This document shows, piece by piece, positions 35,301 to 48,600 of a stretch of 64,000 nucleotides of DNA. The stretch comes from Homarus americanus (lineage: Eukaryota; Arthropoda; Malacostraca; Decapoda; Nephropidae), in contig NW_024732415.1 of assembly GCF_018991925.1 (NCBI RefSeq), forward strand, positions 4,353,061 through 4,417,060, given 5' to 3'. The translations under genes and the position numbers were made by a program. The notes beneath the pieces were generated by a model. It was not told the origin of the DNA and ran no database searches. It saw only the letters and a list, made by a program, of their open reading frames with translations. The first letter of the stretch is position 1. Every line of letters begins with the position of its first letter.

Positions 35301-38300
35301 CGGCGCTCCCAGGGGCCCTACTTGGGGCGGTGGCGCACCCAGGGGCCTTCCCAGTTGCGGTGGCGCCCACAGTGTCCCTCCCAGAGGCACCGGTGCCCCC
35401 AGGGGACCTCTCAGGTGTGGTGGCGCCCACAGGGGCCCGCCAAGGGCTAATGTCGCCCCCAGGGGACCGCCAAGGGGTAACGTCGCCCCCAGTGGCTCTT
35501 CTTTGGGGCAGTGATGGCCCCAGGGGCTCTCCTCAGGGTAAGTGGTGCCCCTAGGGGTTCTCTCAGGTATGGTGGCCCCCCCCAAGGGCCTGCCAAGGGG
35601 TAACGCCGCCTCCAGGGGCCCGACAAGGGGTAACGGTGACCCCAGGGGACCGCCAAGGGGTAACGTCGCCCATAGGGGCTCTTCTTTGGAGCAGCGAGGA
35701 CATCAGGGGCTCTCAGGGTCAGCGGTGCCCCCAGGGGACCTGCCAGAGGCGGTGGCGCCCCAAGGGGCGACGGTACCTTCAGGGGCCTTCCCAGAGGCCC
35801 TACCAGAGGCGTCCCCTGCCTGGAAACCTGCAGCTTTTGGTCGTAGTGTCGTACATATTGCATACGTCCAGCAATCCCTTACTTAACTGTGATTGGTGGA
35901 CTAAAATGTAAATGCAAATATCAGCCAATAGGAGAACAGAGCAGTCAGTCAGCACAACACCCCAACTTATGTTTTCCTGTTGGATATTTATTCTCTTTTA
36001 CATTGTTCATGGTGTGATGATACTCGAAATGCGATGGGCGGAGTATTTATTCATATCTCCCATTGTTCTAAATGTGCAAAAACAACTGCCCCCACGGTCA
36101 ATCCAGTGATAGTGCCCCCTGGGTCCCTCCCATGTGCCCTACCAGGTGCGTCGCTCTTAGGGGCTCTGACAGGGGTGTCGATGCCCTCAGGGTCCCTGGC
36201 AAGGGTGGCGGCGCTCCCAGGGGCCCTACCTGGGGCGGTGACGCACCCAGGGGCCTTCTCAGGTGCGGTGGCGCCCACAATGTCCCTCCCAGAGGCACCG
36301 GTGCCCCCAAGGGACCTCTCAGGTGTGGTAGCGCCCCCAGGCGTCGGCCAAGGGGTAACGTCGCCCCCAGGGGCCCGCCAAGAGGTAACGTCGTCCACAA
36401 GGGCTCTCCTTATGGGCAGCGATGCCCCCAGGGGCTCTCCTCAGGGTCAGCGGTGCCCCCAGGGGACCATCCAAAAGCAGTGGCGCCCCAAGGGGCGACG
36501 GTACCCTTGGGGGCCTTCCCAGGGGCCCTACCAGAGGCCTCCACTACCTGGAGACATATAGCTTTAGGTCGTAGTTTCGTACGTATTGCATACGTCCAGC
36601 AATCCCTTACTTAACTGTGATTGGTGGACTAAAATGTAAATGCAAATATCAGCCAATAGGAGAACAGAGTAGTCAGTCAGCACAACACCCCAACTTATGT
36701 TTTCCTGTTGGATATTTATTCTCCTTTACATTGTTCATGGTGTGATGATACTGGAAATGCGATGGGCGGAGTATTTATTCATATCTCCCATTGTTCTAAA
36801 TGTGCAAAAACAACTGCCCCCATGGTCAATCCAGTGATAGTGCCCCCTGGGTCCCTCCCATGTGCCCTACCAGGTGCGTCGCTCTTAGGGGCTCTGATAG
36901 GGGTGTCGATGCCCTCAGGGTCCCTGGCAAGGGTGGCGGCGCTCCCAGGGGCCCTACCTGGGGCGGTGACGCACCCAGGGGCCTTCTCAGGTGCGGTGGC
37001 GCCCACAATGTCCCTCCCAGAGGCACCGGTGCCCCCAAGGGACCTCTCAGGTGTGGTAGCGCCCCCAGGCGTCGGCCAAGGGGTAACGTCGCCCCATGGG
37101 GCCCGCCAAGAGGTAACGTCGTCCACAAGGGCTCTCCTTATGGGCAGCGATGCCCCCAGGGGCTCTCCTCAGGGTCAGCGGTGCCCCCAGGGGACCATCC
37201 AAAAGCAGTGGCGCCCCAAGGGGCGACGGTACCCTTGGGGGCCTTCCCAGGGGCCCTACCAGAGGCCTCCACTACCTGGAGACATTTAGCTTTAGGTCGT
37301 AGTTTCGTACGTATTGCATACGTCCAGCAATCCCTTACTTAACTGTGATTGGTGGACTAAAATGTAAATGCAAATATCAGCCAATAGGAGAACAGAGTAG
37401 TCAGTCAGCACAACACCCCAACTTATGTTTTCCTGTTGGATATTTATTCTCCTTTACATTGTTCATGGTCTGATGATACTGGAAATGCGATGGGCGGAGT
37501 ATTTATTCATATCTCCCATTGTTCTAAATGTGCAAAAACAACTGCCCCCACGGTCAATCCAGTGATAGTGCGCCCTGGGGCACTCCCATTTGCCCTACTA
37601 GGTGCATCGATCTTGGGGCTCTCCCAAGGGTGTCGGCGACCCCAGGGGCCCTGACAAGGGTGGCGGCAATCCCAGGAGCCCTGCCAGGCGCGGTGGCGCA
37701 CCCAGGGGCCTTCCCAGGTGCGGTGGCGACCACAGGTTCCCTTGCAAGGGCACCGGAGCCCCCAGGGGACCTCTCAGGTGTGGTGGCGCCCCCAGGGGCC
37801 CTCCAAGGGGTAACGTTTCCCACAGGTGCCCGCCAAGAGGTAACGTTGCCCCCATGGGACCGCCAAGGGGTAACGTCACCCCCAGGGGACCGCCAAGGGT
37901 TAACGTCGCCCCCAGGGGCTCTTCTTTGCTGCAGCAATGCCCCCAGGGGCTCTCCTCAGGGGCACTGGTGCCCCCAGGGGAGCTCTCAGGTGTGGTGGCG
38001 CGCCCATGGGCACGCCAAGGGGTAGCATCGCCCCCAGGGGCTCTTCTTATGGGCAGCGATGCCCCTAGGGGCTCCCTTCAGGGTCAGCAGTGCCCCCAGG
38101 GGACCTTCCAGAGGTGGTGGCGCCCCAAGGGGCGGCGCTACCCTCAGGGGCCTTCCCAGGTGCCCTACCAGAGGCGTCCCCTACGTGGAGACCTATAGCT
38201 TTGGTGGTAGTGTCATACATATTGCATAAGTCCAGCAATACCTTACTTAACTGTGATTGGTGGACTAAAATGTAAATGCAAATATCAGCCAATAGGAGAA

Positions 38301-39129
38301 CAGAGCAGTCAGTCAGCACAACACCCCAACTTATGTTTTCCTGTTGGATATTTATTCTCCTTTACATTGTTCATGGTGTGATGATACTGGAAATGCGATG
38401 GGCGGAGTATTTATTCATATCTCCCATTGTTCTAAATGTGCAAAAACAACTGCCCCCACGGTCAATTCAATGATGGTGCCCCCTAGGTCCCTCCTATTTA
38501 CCCTACCAGGTGCGTCGCCCTAGGGGCTCTCCCAGGGGTGTCGGTGCCTCCAGGGGCCCTGCAAAGGGTGTCGGTGCTCCCAGGGGCCCTGTTAGGGGCG
38601 GTGGCGCACCCAGGGGCCTTCCCAGGTGCGGTGACACCCACAGGGTCCCTCCCAGGGGCACCGGTGGCCCCAGAAGGCCTCTCAGGTGTTGTGGCGCCCA
38701 CAGGGGCCCGCCAAGGGTAACGTCGCCCCCAATCGCTCTTCTGTGGTCAGCTATGCCTCCAGGGGCTTTCCTCAGGGTCACCGGTGCCCCCAGGCGATCT
38801 CTTAGGTATGGTGGCGCCCCCAGGGGCCCGCCAAGGGGTAACATCGCCCCAGGAGCTCTTCTTAGGGGCAGAGCGATGCCCCCAGGGTCTCCCCTCACGG
38901 TCAGCCGTGCCTCCAGGGGTCCTTCCAGAGCAGGTGGCGCCCCAAGGGGCAGTGGTACCCTCAGGGGCCTTCTCAGGGGCCCTACCAGAGGCGTCCCTTA
39001 CCTGGAGACCTATAGCTTTTGCTGGAAGTGTCGTTCATATTGCATACGTCCAACAATCCCTTACTTAACTGTGATTGGTGACTAAAATATCAATGCAAAT
39101 ATCAGCCAATAGGAGAACAGAGCAGTCAG

Positions 39130-41290
39130 TCAGCACAACACCCCAACTTATGTTTTCCTGTTGGATATTTATTCTCTTTTACATTGTTCATGGTGTGATG
39201 ATACTCGAAATGCGATGGGCGGAGTATTTATTCATATCTCCCATTGTTCTAAATGTGCAAAAACAACTGCCCCCACGGTCAATCCAGTGATAGTGCCCCC
39301 TGGGTCCCTCCCATGTGCCCTACCAGGTGCGTCGCTCTTGGGGCTCTGACAGGGGTGTCGGTGCCCTCAGGGTCCCTGGCAAGGGTGGCGGCGCTCCCAG
39401 GGGCCCTACCTGGGGCGGTGGCGCACCCAGGGGCCTTCTCAGGTGCGGTGGCGCCCACAATGTCCCTCCCAGAGGCACCAGTGCCCCCCAAGGGACCTCT
39501 CAGGTGTGGTAGCGCCCCCAGGCGCCGGCCAAAAGGTAACGTCGCCCTTAGGGGCCCGCCAAGGGGTAACGTCGCCCACAAGGGCTCTCCTTATGGGCAG
39601 CGATGCCCCCAGGGGCTCTCCTCGGGGTTAGCGGTGCCCCCAGGGGACCATCCAAAAGCAGTGGCGACCCAAGGGGCGACGGTACCCTTGGAGGCCTTCC
39701 CAGGGGCCCTACCAGAGGCCTCCACTACCTGGAGACATATAGCTTTAGGTCGTAGTTTCGTACGTATTGCATACGTCCAGCAATCCCTTACTTAACTGTG
39801 ATTGGTGGACTAAAATGTAAATGCAAATATCAACCAATAGGAGAACAGAGCAGTCAGTCAGCACAACACCCTAACTTATGTTTTCCTGTTGGATATTTAT
39901 TCTCCTTTACATTGTTCATGGTGTGATGATACTGGAAATGCGATGGGCGGAGTATTTATTCATATCTCCCATTGTTCTAAATGTGCAAAAACAACTGCCC
40001 CCACGGTTAATCCAGTGATAGTGCGCCCTAGGGCCCTCCCATTTGCCTTACCAGGTGCGTCACTCTTAGGGGCTCTCACAGGGGTGTTGGTGGCCCCAGG
40101 GAACCTGGCAAAGGTGGCGGCGCTCCCAAGGGCCCTACCTGGGGCGGTGGCGCACCCAGGGTCCTTCCCAGGTGTGGTGGCCCCAGAGGGTCCCTCCCAG
40201 GGGCACCGGTGCCCCCAGGGGACCTCTCAGGTGTGGTTGCGCCTCCAGGCGCCGGCCAAGGGGTAACGTCGCCCCCAGGGGACCGCCAAGGGGTAACATC
40301 ACCCAGAAGGGACCGCCAAGGGGTAATGTCGCCCACAGGGGCTCTTCTTAGGGGCATCGATGCCCCCAGGGGCTTTCGTCAGGGTTAGCGGTGCCCCCAG
40401 GGGACCTTCCTTAGGCGGTGGCGCCCCAAGGGGCGACGGTACCCTTGGGGGCCTTCCCATGGGCCCTACCAGAGGCCTCCACTACCTGGAGACATATAGC
40501 TTTCGGTCATAGTTTCGTACGTATTGCATACGTCCAGCAATCCCTTACTTAACTGTGATTGGTGGACTAAAATGTAAATGCAAATATCAACCAATAGGAG
40601 AACAGAGCAGTCAGTCAGCACAACACCCTAACTTATGTTTTCCTGTTGGATATTTATTCTCCTTTACATTGTTCATGGTGTGATGATACTGGAAATGCGA
40701 TGGGCGGAGTATTTATTCATATCTTCCATTGTTCTAAATGTGCAAAAACAACTGCCCCCACGGTCAATCCAGTGATAGTGCGCCCTAGGGCCCTCCCATT
40801 TGCCTTACCAGGTGCGTCACTCTTAGGGGCTCTCACAGGGGTGTCGGTGCCCCCAGGGAACCTGGCAAAGGTGGCGGCGCTCCCAGGGGCCCTACCTGGG
40901 GCGGTGGCGCACCCAGGGTCCTTCCCAGGTGTGGTGGCCCCAGAGGGTCCCTCCCAGGGGCACCGGTGCCCCCAGGGGACCTCTCAGGTGTGGTTGCGCC
41001 TCCAGCCGCCGGCCAAGGGGTAACGTCGCCCCCAGGGGACCGCCAAGGGGTAACATCACCCAGAGGGGACCGCCAAGGGGTAATGTCGCCCACAGGGGCT
41101 CTTCTTTGGGGCATCGATGCCCCCAGGGGCTCTCGTCAGGGTTAGCGGTGCCCCCAGGGGACCTTCCATAGGCGGTGGCGCCCCAAGGGGCGACGGTACC
41201 CTCAGGGGCCTTCCCAGGTGCCCTACCAGAGGCGTCCCCTACGTGGAGACCTATAGCTTTGGTGGTAGTGTCATACATATTGCATACGTC
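39130..41290. repeat. Recent segmental duplication, copy 1
   Basis: This stretch matches 42,261-44,423 at a constant offset of 3,131 bp. They share variants I see in few or no other units: GCTCTTGGGGCTCTGAC, AGGCACCAGTGCC, CTCCTCGGGGTTAGC, GTGGCGACCCAAGG and CTTGGAGGCC. The identity is much higher than between ordinary units, so it is the youngest visible multi-unit duplication. Confidence 0.85.
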
Positions 41291-41310
41291 CAGCAATAAC
41301 AGGTGGACTA
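41290..41310. other. Deletion in one satellite spacer
   Basis: The tail ...CCAGCAATA continues as ACAGGTGGACTAAAATG, so the conserved CTTACTTAACTGTGATTGG stretch, including the inverse CCAAT box, is missing in this unit only. The rest of the spacer (octamer, CCAAT) is intact. Confidence 0.8.
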
Positions 41311-42260
41311 AAATGTAAATGCAAATATCAGCCAATAGGAGAACAGAGCAGTCAGTCAGCACAACACCCCAACTTATGTTTTCCTGTTGGATATTTATTC
41401 TCCTTTACATTGTTCATGGTGTGATGATACTGGAAATGCGATGGGCGGAGTATTTATTCATATCTCCCGTTGTTCTAAATGTGCAAAAACAACTGCCCCC
41501 ACGGTCAATTCAATGATAGTGCCCCCTAGGTCCCTCCCATTTACCCTACCAGGTGCGTCGCCCAAGGGGCTCTCCCAGGGATGTCGGTGCCTCCAGGGGC
41601 CCTGCAAAGGGTGTCGGTGCTCCCAGGGGCCCTGTTAGGGGCGGTGGCGCACCCAGGGGCCTTCCCAGTTGCGGTGGCGTCCACAGTGTCCCTCCCAGAG
41701 GCACCGGTGCCCCCAGGGGACCTCTAAGGTGTGGTGGCGCCCACAAGGGCCCGCCAAGGGCTAATGTCGCCCCCAGGGGACCGCCAAGGGGTAACGTCGC
41801 CCCCAGTGGCTCTTCTTTGGGGCAGTGATGGCCCCAGGGGCTCTCCTCAGGGTAAGTGGTGCCCCTAGGGGTTCTCTCAGGTATGGTGGCCCCCCCAAGG
41901 GCCTGCCAAGGGGTAACGCCGCCTCCAGGGGCCCGACAAGGGGTAACGGTGACCCCAGGGGACCGCCAAGGGGTAACGTCGCCCATAGGGGCTCTTCTTT
42001 GGAGCAGCGAGGACATCAGGGGCTCTCAGGGTCAGCGGTGCCCCCAGGGGACCTGCCAGAGGCGGTGGCGCCCCAAGGGGCGACGGTACCTTCAGGGGCC
42101 TTCCCAGAGGCCCTACCAGAGGCGTCCCCTGCCTGGAAACCTGCAGCTTTTGGTCGTAGTGTCGTACATATTGCATACGTCCAGCAATCCCTTACTTAAC
42201 TGTGATTGGTGGACTAAAATGTAAATGCAAATATCAGCCAATAGGAGAACAGAGCAGTCA

Positions 42261-44423
42261 GTCAGCACAACACCCCAACTTATGTTTTCCTGTTGGATAT
42301 TTATTCTCTTTTACATTGTTCATGGTGTGATGATACTCGAAATGCGATGGGCGGAGTATTTATTCATATCTCCCATTGTTCTAAATGTGCAAAACAACTG
42401 CCCCCACGGTCAATCCAGTGATAGTGCCCCCTGGGTCCCTCCCATGTGCCCTACCAGGTGCGTCGCTCTTGGGGCTCTGACAGGGGTGTCGGTGCCCTCA
42501 GGGTCCCTGGCAAGGGTGGCGGCGCTCCCAGGGGCCCTACCTGGGGCGGTGGCGCACCCAGGGGCCTTCTCAGGTGCGGTGGCGCCCACAATGTCCCTCC
42601 CAGAGGCACCAGTGCCCCCCAAGGGACCTCTCAGGTGTGGTAGCGCCCCCAGGCGCCGGCCAAAAGGTAACGTCGCCCTTAGGGGCCCGCCAAGGGGTAA
42701 CGTCGCCCACAAGGGCTCTCCTTATGGGCAGCGATGCCCCCAGGGGCTCTCCTCGGGGTTAGCGGTGCCCCCAGGGGACCATCCAAAAGCAGTGGCGACC
42801 CAAGGGGCGACGGTACCCTTGGAGGCCTTCCCAGGGGCCCTACCAGAGGCCTCCACTACCTGGAGACATATAGCTTTAGGTCGTAGTTTCGTACGTATTG
42901 CATACGTCCAGCAATCCCTTACTTAACTGTGATTGGTGGACTAAAATGTAAATGCAAATATCAACCAATAGGAGAACAGAGCAGTCAGTCAGCACAACAC
43001 CCTAACTTATGTTTTCCTGTTGGATATTTATTCTCCTTTACATTGTTCATGGTGTGATGATACTGGAAATGCGATGGGCGGAGTATTTATTCATATCTCC
43101 CATTGTTCTAAATGTGCAAAAACAACTGCCCCCACGGTTAATCCAGTGATAGTGCGCCCTAGGGCCCTCCCATTTGCCTTACCAGGTGCGTCACTCTTAG
43201 GGGCTCTCACAGGGGTGTTGGTGGCCCCAGGGAACCTGGCAAAGGTGGCGGCGCTCCCAAGGGCCCTACCTGGGGCGGTGGCGCACCCAGGGTCCTTCCC
43301 AGGTGTGGTGGCCCCAGAGGGTCCCTCCCAGGGGCACCGGTGCCCCCAGGGGACCTCTCAGGTGTGGTTGCGCCTCCAGGCGCCGGCCAAGGGGTAACGT
43401 CGCCCCCAGGGGACCGCCAAGGGGTAACATCACCCAGAGGGGACCGCCAAGGGGTAATGTCGCCCACAGGGGCTCTTCTTAGGGGCATCGATGCCCCCAG
43501 GGGCTTTCGTCAGGGTTAGCGGTGCCCCCAGGGGACCTTCCTTAGGCGGTGGCGCCCCAAGGGGCGACGGTACCCTTGGGGGCCTTCCCATGGGCCCTAC
43601 CAGAGGCCTCCACTACCTGGAGACATATAGCTTTAGGTCATAGTTTCGTACGTATTGCATACGTCCAGCAATCCCTTACTTAACTGTGATTGGTGGACTA
43701 AAATGTAAATGCAAATATCAACCAATAGGAGAACAGAGCAGTCAGTCAGCACAACACCCTAACTTATGTTTTCCTGTTGGATATTTATTCTCCTTTACAT
43801 TGTTCATGGTGTGATGATACTGGAAATGCGATGGGCGGAGTATTTATTCATATCTTCCATTGTTCTAAATGTGCAAAAACAACTGCCCCCACGGTTAATC
43901 CAGTGATAGTGCGCCCTAGGGCCCTCCCATTTGCCTTACCAGGTGCGTCACTCTTAGGGGCTCTCACAGGGGTGTCGGTGCCCCCAGGGAACCTGGCAAA
44001 GGTGGCGGCGCTCCCAGGGGCCCTACCTGGGGCGGTGGCGCACCCAGGGTCCTTCCCAGGTGTGGTGGCCCCAGAGGGTCCCTCCCAGGGGCACCGGTGC
44101 CCCCAGGGGACCTCTCAGGTGTGGTTGCGCCTCCAGCCGCCGGCCAAGGGGTAACGTCGCCCCCAGGGGACCGCCAAGGGGTAACATCACCCAGAGGGGA
44201 CCGCCAAGGGGTAATGTCGCCCACAGGGGCTCTTCTTTGGGGCATCGATGCCCCCAGGGGCTCTCGTCAGGGTTAGCGGTGCCCCCAGGGGACCTTCCAT
44301 AGGCGGTGGCGCCCCAAGGGGCGACGGTACCCTCAGGGGCCTTCCCAGGTGCCCTACCAGAGGCGTCCCCTACGTGGAGACCTATAGCTTTGGTGGTAGT
44401 GTCATACATATTGCATACGTCCA
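42261..44423. repeat. Recent segmental duplication, copy 2
   Basis: Partner of 39,130-41,290 at offset 3,131 bp. It differs by a one-base A deletion near 42,392 (AAAAC for AAAAAC), which joins two reading frames into a 233-codon open frame with no other support. Confidence 0.85.
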
Positions 44424-45530
44424 GCAATACCTTACTTAACTGTGATTGGTGGACTAAAATGTAAATGCAAATATCAGCCAATAGGAGAACAGAGCAGTCA
44501 GTCAGCACAACACCCCAACTTATGTTTTCCTGTTGGATATTTATTCTCCTTTACATTGTTCATGGTGTGATGATACTGGAAATGCGATGGGCGGAGTATT
44601 TATTCATATCTCCCGTTGTTCTAAATGTGCAAAAACAACTGCCCCCACGGTCAATTCAATGATAGTGCCCCCTAGGTCCCTCCCATTTACCCTACCAGGT
44701 GCGTCGCCCTAGGGGCTCTCCCAGGGATGTCGGTGCCTCCAGGGGCCCTGCAAAGGGTGTCGGTGCTCCCAGGGGCCCTGTTAGGGGCGGTGGCGCACCC
44801 AGGGGCCTTCCCAGGTGCGGTGGCACCCACAGGGTCCCTCTCAGGGGCACCGGTGGCCCCAGAAGGCCTCTCAGGTGTTGTGGCGCCCACAGGAGCCCGC
44901 CAAGGGCTAACGTCGCCCCCAGGGGACCGCCAAAGGGTAACGTCGCCCCCAGTCGCTCTTCTGTGGTCAGCTATGCCTCCAGGGGCTCTCCTCAGGGTCA
45001 CCGGTGCCCCCAGGCGATCTCTTAGGTATGGTGGCGCCCCCAGGGACCCGCCAAGGGGTAACATCGCCCCCAGGAGCTCTTCTTAGGGGCAGAGCGATGC
45101 CCCCAGGGTCTCCCCTCACGGTCAGCCGTGCCTCCAGGGGTCCTTCCAGAGCAGGTGGCGCCCCAAGGGGCAGCGGTACCCTCAGGGGCCTTCTCAGGGG
45201 CCCTACCAGAGGCGTCCCTTACCTGGAGACCTATAGCTTTTGCTGGAAGTGTCGTACATATTGCATACGTCCAGCAATCCCTTACTTAACTGTGATTGGT
45301 GACTAAAATATAAATGCAAATATCAGCCAATAGGAGAACAGAGTAGTCAGTCAGCACAACACCCCAACTTATGTTTTCCTGTTGGATATTTATTCTCTTT
45401 TACATTGTTCATGGTGTGATGATACTGGAAATGCGATGGGCGGAGTATTTATTCATATCTCCCATTGTTCTAAATGTGCAAAAACAACTGCCCCCACGGT
45501 CAATCCAATGATAGTGCCCCCTGGGTTCCT

Positions 45531-45662
45531 CCACGGAGTAGTGGTTCTAGGTGTGTTGCCTCGAGTTACGGCGGGTTGTGGCTCAGGGGGCCCTACTTGG
45601 GGAGTGGTGGGCGCGCAGGGGCAGCACCACGTTTGCGGTGGCGTGATGCGCCGGTGCCGTTT
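45531..45662. other. Aberrant patch inside a satellite unit
   Basis: After GTGCCCCCTGGGTTCCTCCA the expected GC block is replaced by about 130 bp that matches the consensus only in fragments (GGGGGCCCTACTTGGGG, GCGGTGGCG), then the consensus resumes at GGGGACCTCTCAGGTG. The next unit (46,381 onward) shows the normal sequence. It could be a collapsed or mis-polished stretch or a genuine rearranged variant. Confidence 0.75.
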
Positions 45663-48600
45663 TGGGGACCTCTCAGGTGTGGTGGCGCCCACAGGGGCCC
45701 GCCAAGGGCTAATGTCGCCCCCAGGGGACCGCCAAGGGGTAACGTCGCCCCCAGTGGCTCTTCTTTGGGGCAGTGATGGCCCCAGGGGCTCTCCTCAGGG
45801 TAAGTGGTGCCCCTAGGGGTTCTCTCAGGTATGGTGGCCCCCCCAAGGGCCTGCCAAGGGGTAACGCCGCCTCCAGGGGCCCGACAAGGGGTAACGGTGA
45901 CCCCAGGGGACCGCCAAGGGGTAACGTCGCCCATAGGGGCTCTTCTTTGGAGCAGCGAGGACCTCAGGGGCTCTCAGGGTCAGCGGTGCCCCCAGGGGAC
46001 CTGCCAGAGGCGGTGGCGCCCCAAGGGGCGACGGTACCTTCAGGGGCCTTCCCAGAGGCCCTACCAGAGGCGTCCCCTGCCTGGAAACCTGCAGCTTTTG
46101 GTCGTAGTGTCGTACATATTGCATACGTCCAGCAATCCCTTACTTAACTGTGATTGGTGGACTAAAATGTAAATGCAAATATCAGCCAATAGGAGAACAG
46201 AGCAGTCAGTCAGCACAACACCCCAACTTATGTTTTCCTGTTGGATATTTATTCTCTTTTACATTGTTCATGGTGTGATGATACTGGAAATGCGATGGGC
46301 GGAGTATTTATTCATATCTCCCATTGTTCTAAATGTGCAAAAACAACTGCCCCCACGGTCAATCCAATGATAGTGCCCCCTGGGTCCCTCCCATGTGCCC
46401 TACCAGATGCGTCGCTTTTAGGGACTCTCACAGGGGTGTCGGTGCCCTCAGGGTCCCTGGCAAGGGTGGCGGCGCTCCCAGGGGCCCTACTTGGGGCGGT
46501 GGCGCACCCAGGGGCCTTCCCAGTTGCGGTGGCGCCCATAGTGTCCCTCCCAGAGGCACCGGTGCCCCCAGGGGACCTCTCAGGTGTGGAGGCGCCCACA
46601 GGGGCCCGCCAAGGGCTAATGTCGCCCCCAGGGGACCGCCAAGGGGTAACGTCGCCCCCAGTGGCTCTTCTTTGGGGCAGTGATGGCCCCAGGGGCTCTC
46701 CTCAGGGTAAGTGGTGCCCCTAGGGGTTCTCTCAGGTATGGTGGCCCCCCCAAGGGCCTGCCAAGGGGTAACGCCGCCTCCAGGGGCCCGACAAGGGGTA
46801 ACGGTGACCCCAGGGGACCGCCAAGGGGTAACGTCGCCCATAGGGGCTCTTCTTAGGAGCAGCGAGGACCCCAGGGGCTCTCAGGGTCAGCGGTGCCCCC
46901 AGGGGACCTGCCAGAGGCGGTGGCGCCCCAAGGGGCGACGGTACCTTCAGGGGCCTTCCCAGAGGCCCTACCAGAGGCGTCCCCTGCCTGGAAACCTACA
47001 GCTTTTGGTCGTAGTGTCGTACATATTGCATACGTCCAGCAATCCCTTACTTAACTGTGATTGGTGGACTAAAATGTAAATGCAAATATCAGCCAATAGG
47101 AGAACAGAGCAGTCAGTCAGCACAACACCCCAACTTATGTTTTCCTGTTGGATATTTATTCTCTTTTACATTGTTCATGGTGTGATGATACTCGAAATGC
47201 GATGGGCGGAGTATTTATTCATATCTCCCATTGTTCTAAATGTGCAAAAACAACTGCCCCCACGGTCAATCCAGTGATAGTGCCCCCTGGGTCCCTCCCA
47301 TGTGCCCTACCAGGTGCGTCGCTCTTAGGGGCTCTGACAGGGGTGTCGATGCCCTCAGGGTCCCTGGCAAGGGTGGCGGCGCTCCCAGGGGCCCTACCTG
47401 GGGCGGTGACGCACCCAGGGGCCTTCTCAGGTGCGGTGGCGCCCACAATGTCCCTCCCAGAGGCACCGGTGCCCCCAAGGGACCTCTCAGGTGTGGTAGC
47501 GCCCCCAGGCGCCGGCCAAGGGTAACGTCGCCCCCAGGGGCCCGCCAAGAGGTAACGTCGTCCACAAGGGCTCTCCTTATGGGCAGCGATGCCCCCAGGG
47601 GCTCTCCTCAGGGTCAGCGGTGCCCCCAGGGGACCATCCAAAAGCAGTGGCGCCCCAAGGGGCGACGGTACCCTTGGGGGCCTTCCCAGGGGCCCTACCA
47701 GAGGCCTCCACTACCTGGAGACATATAGCTTTAGGTCGTAGTTTCGTACGTATTGCATACGTCCAGCAATCCCTTACTTAACTGTGATTGGTGGACTAAA
47801 ATGTAAATGCAAATATCAGCCAATAGGAGAACAGAGTAGTCAGTCAGCACAACACCCCAACTTATGTTTTCCTGTTGGATATTTATTCTCCTTTACATTG
47901 TTCATGGTGTGATGATACTGGAAATGCGATGGGCGGAGTATTTATTCATATCTCCCATTGTTCTAAATGTGCAAAAACAACTGCCCCCACGGTCAATCCA
48001 GTGATAGTGCGCCCTGGGGCACTCCCATTTGCCCTACCAGGTGCATCGATCTTGGGGCTCTCCCAAGGGTGTCGGCGACCCCAGGGGCCCTGACAAGGGT
48101 GGCGGCAATCCCAGGAGCCCTGCCAGGCGCGGTGGCGCACCCAGGGGCCTTCCCAGGTGCGGTGGCGACCACAGGTTCCCTCGGGCACCGGAGCCCCCAG
48201 GGGACCTCTCAGGTGTGGTGGCGCCCCCAGGGGCCCTCCAAGGGGTAACGTTTCCCACAGGTGCCCGCCAAGAGGTAACGTTGCCCCCATGGGACCGCCA
48301 AGGGGTAACGTCACCCCCAGGGGACCGCCAAGGGTAACGTCGCCCCAGGGCTCTTCTTTGCTGCAGCAATGCCCCCAGGGGCTCTCCTCAGGGGCACTGG
48401 TGCCCCAGGGGAGCTCTCAGGTGTGGTGGCGCGCCCATGGGCACGCCAAGGGGTAGCATCGCCCCCAGGGGCTCTTCTTATGGGCAGCGATGCCCCTAGG
48501 GCTCCCTTCAGGGTCAGCAGTGCCCCCAGGGGACCTTCCAGAGGTGGTGGCGCCCCAAGGGGCGGCGCTACCCTCAGGGGCTTCCCAGGTGCCCTACCAG

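Noticed and set aside
42225..42926. 233-codon open frame joining the spacer ORF to the GC-rich block
   Set aside because: Created by loss of one A in AAAAAC in this single unit; the neighbouring units all have the frame separation.
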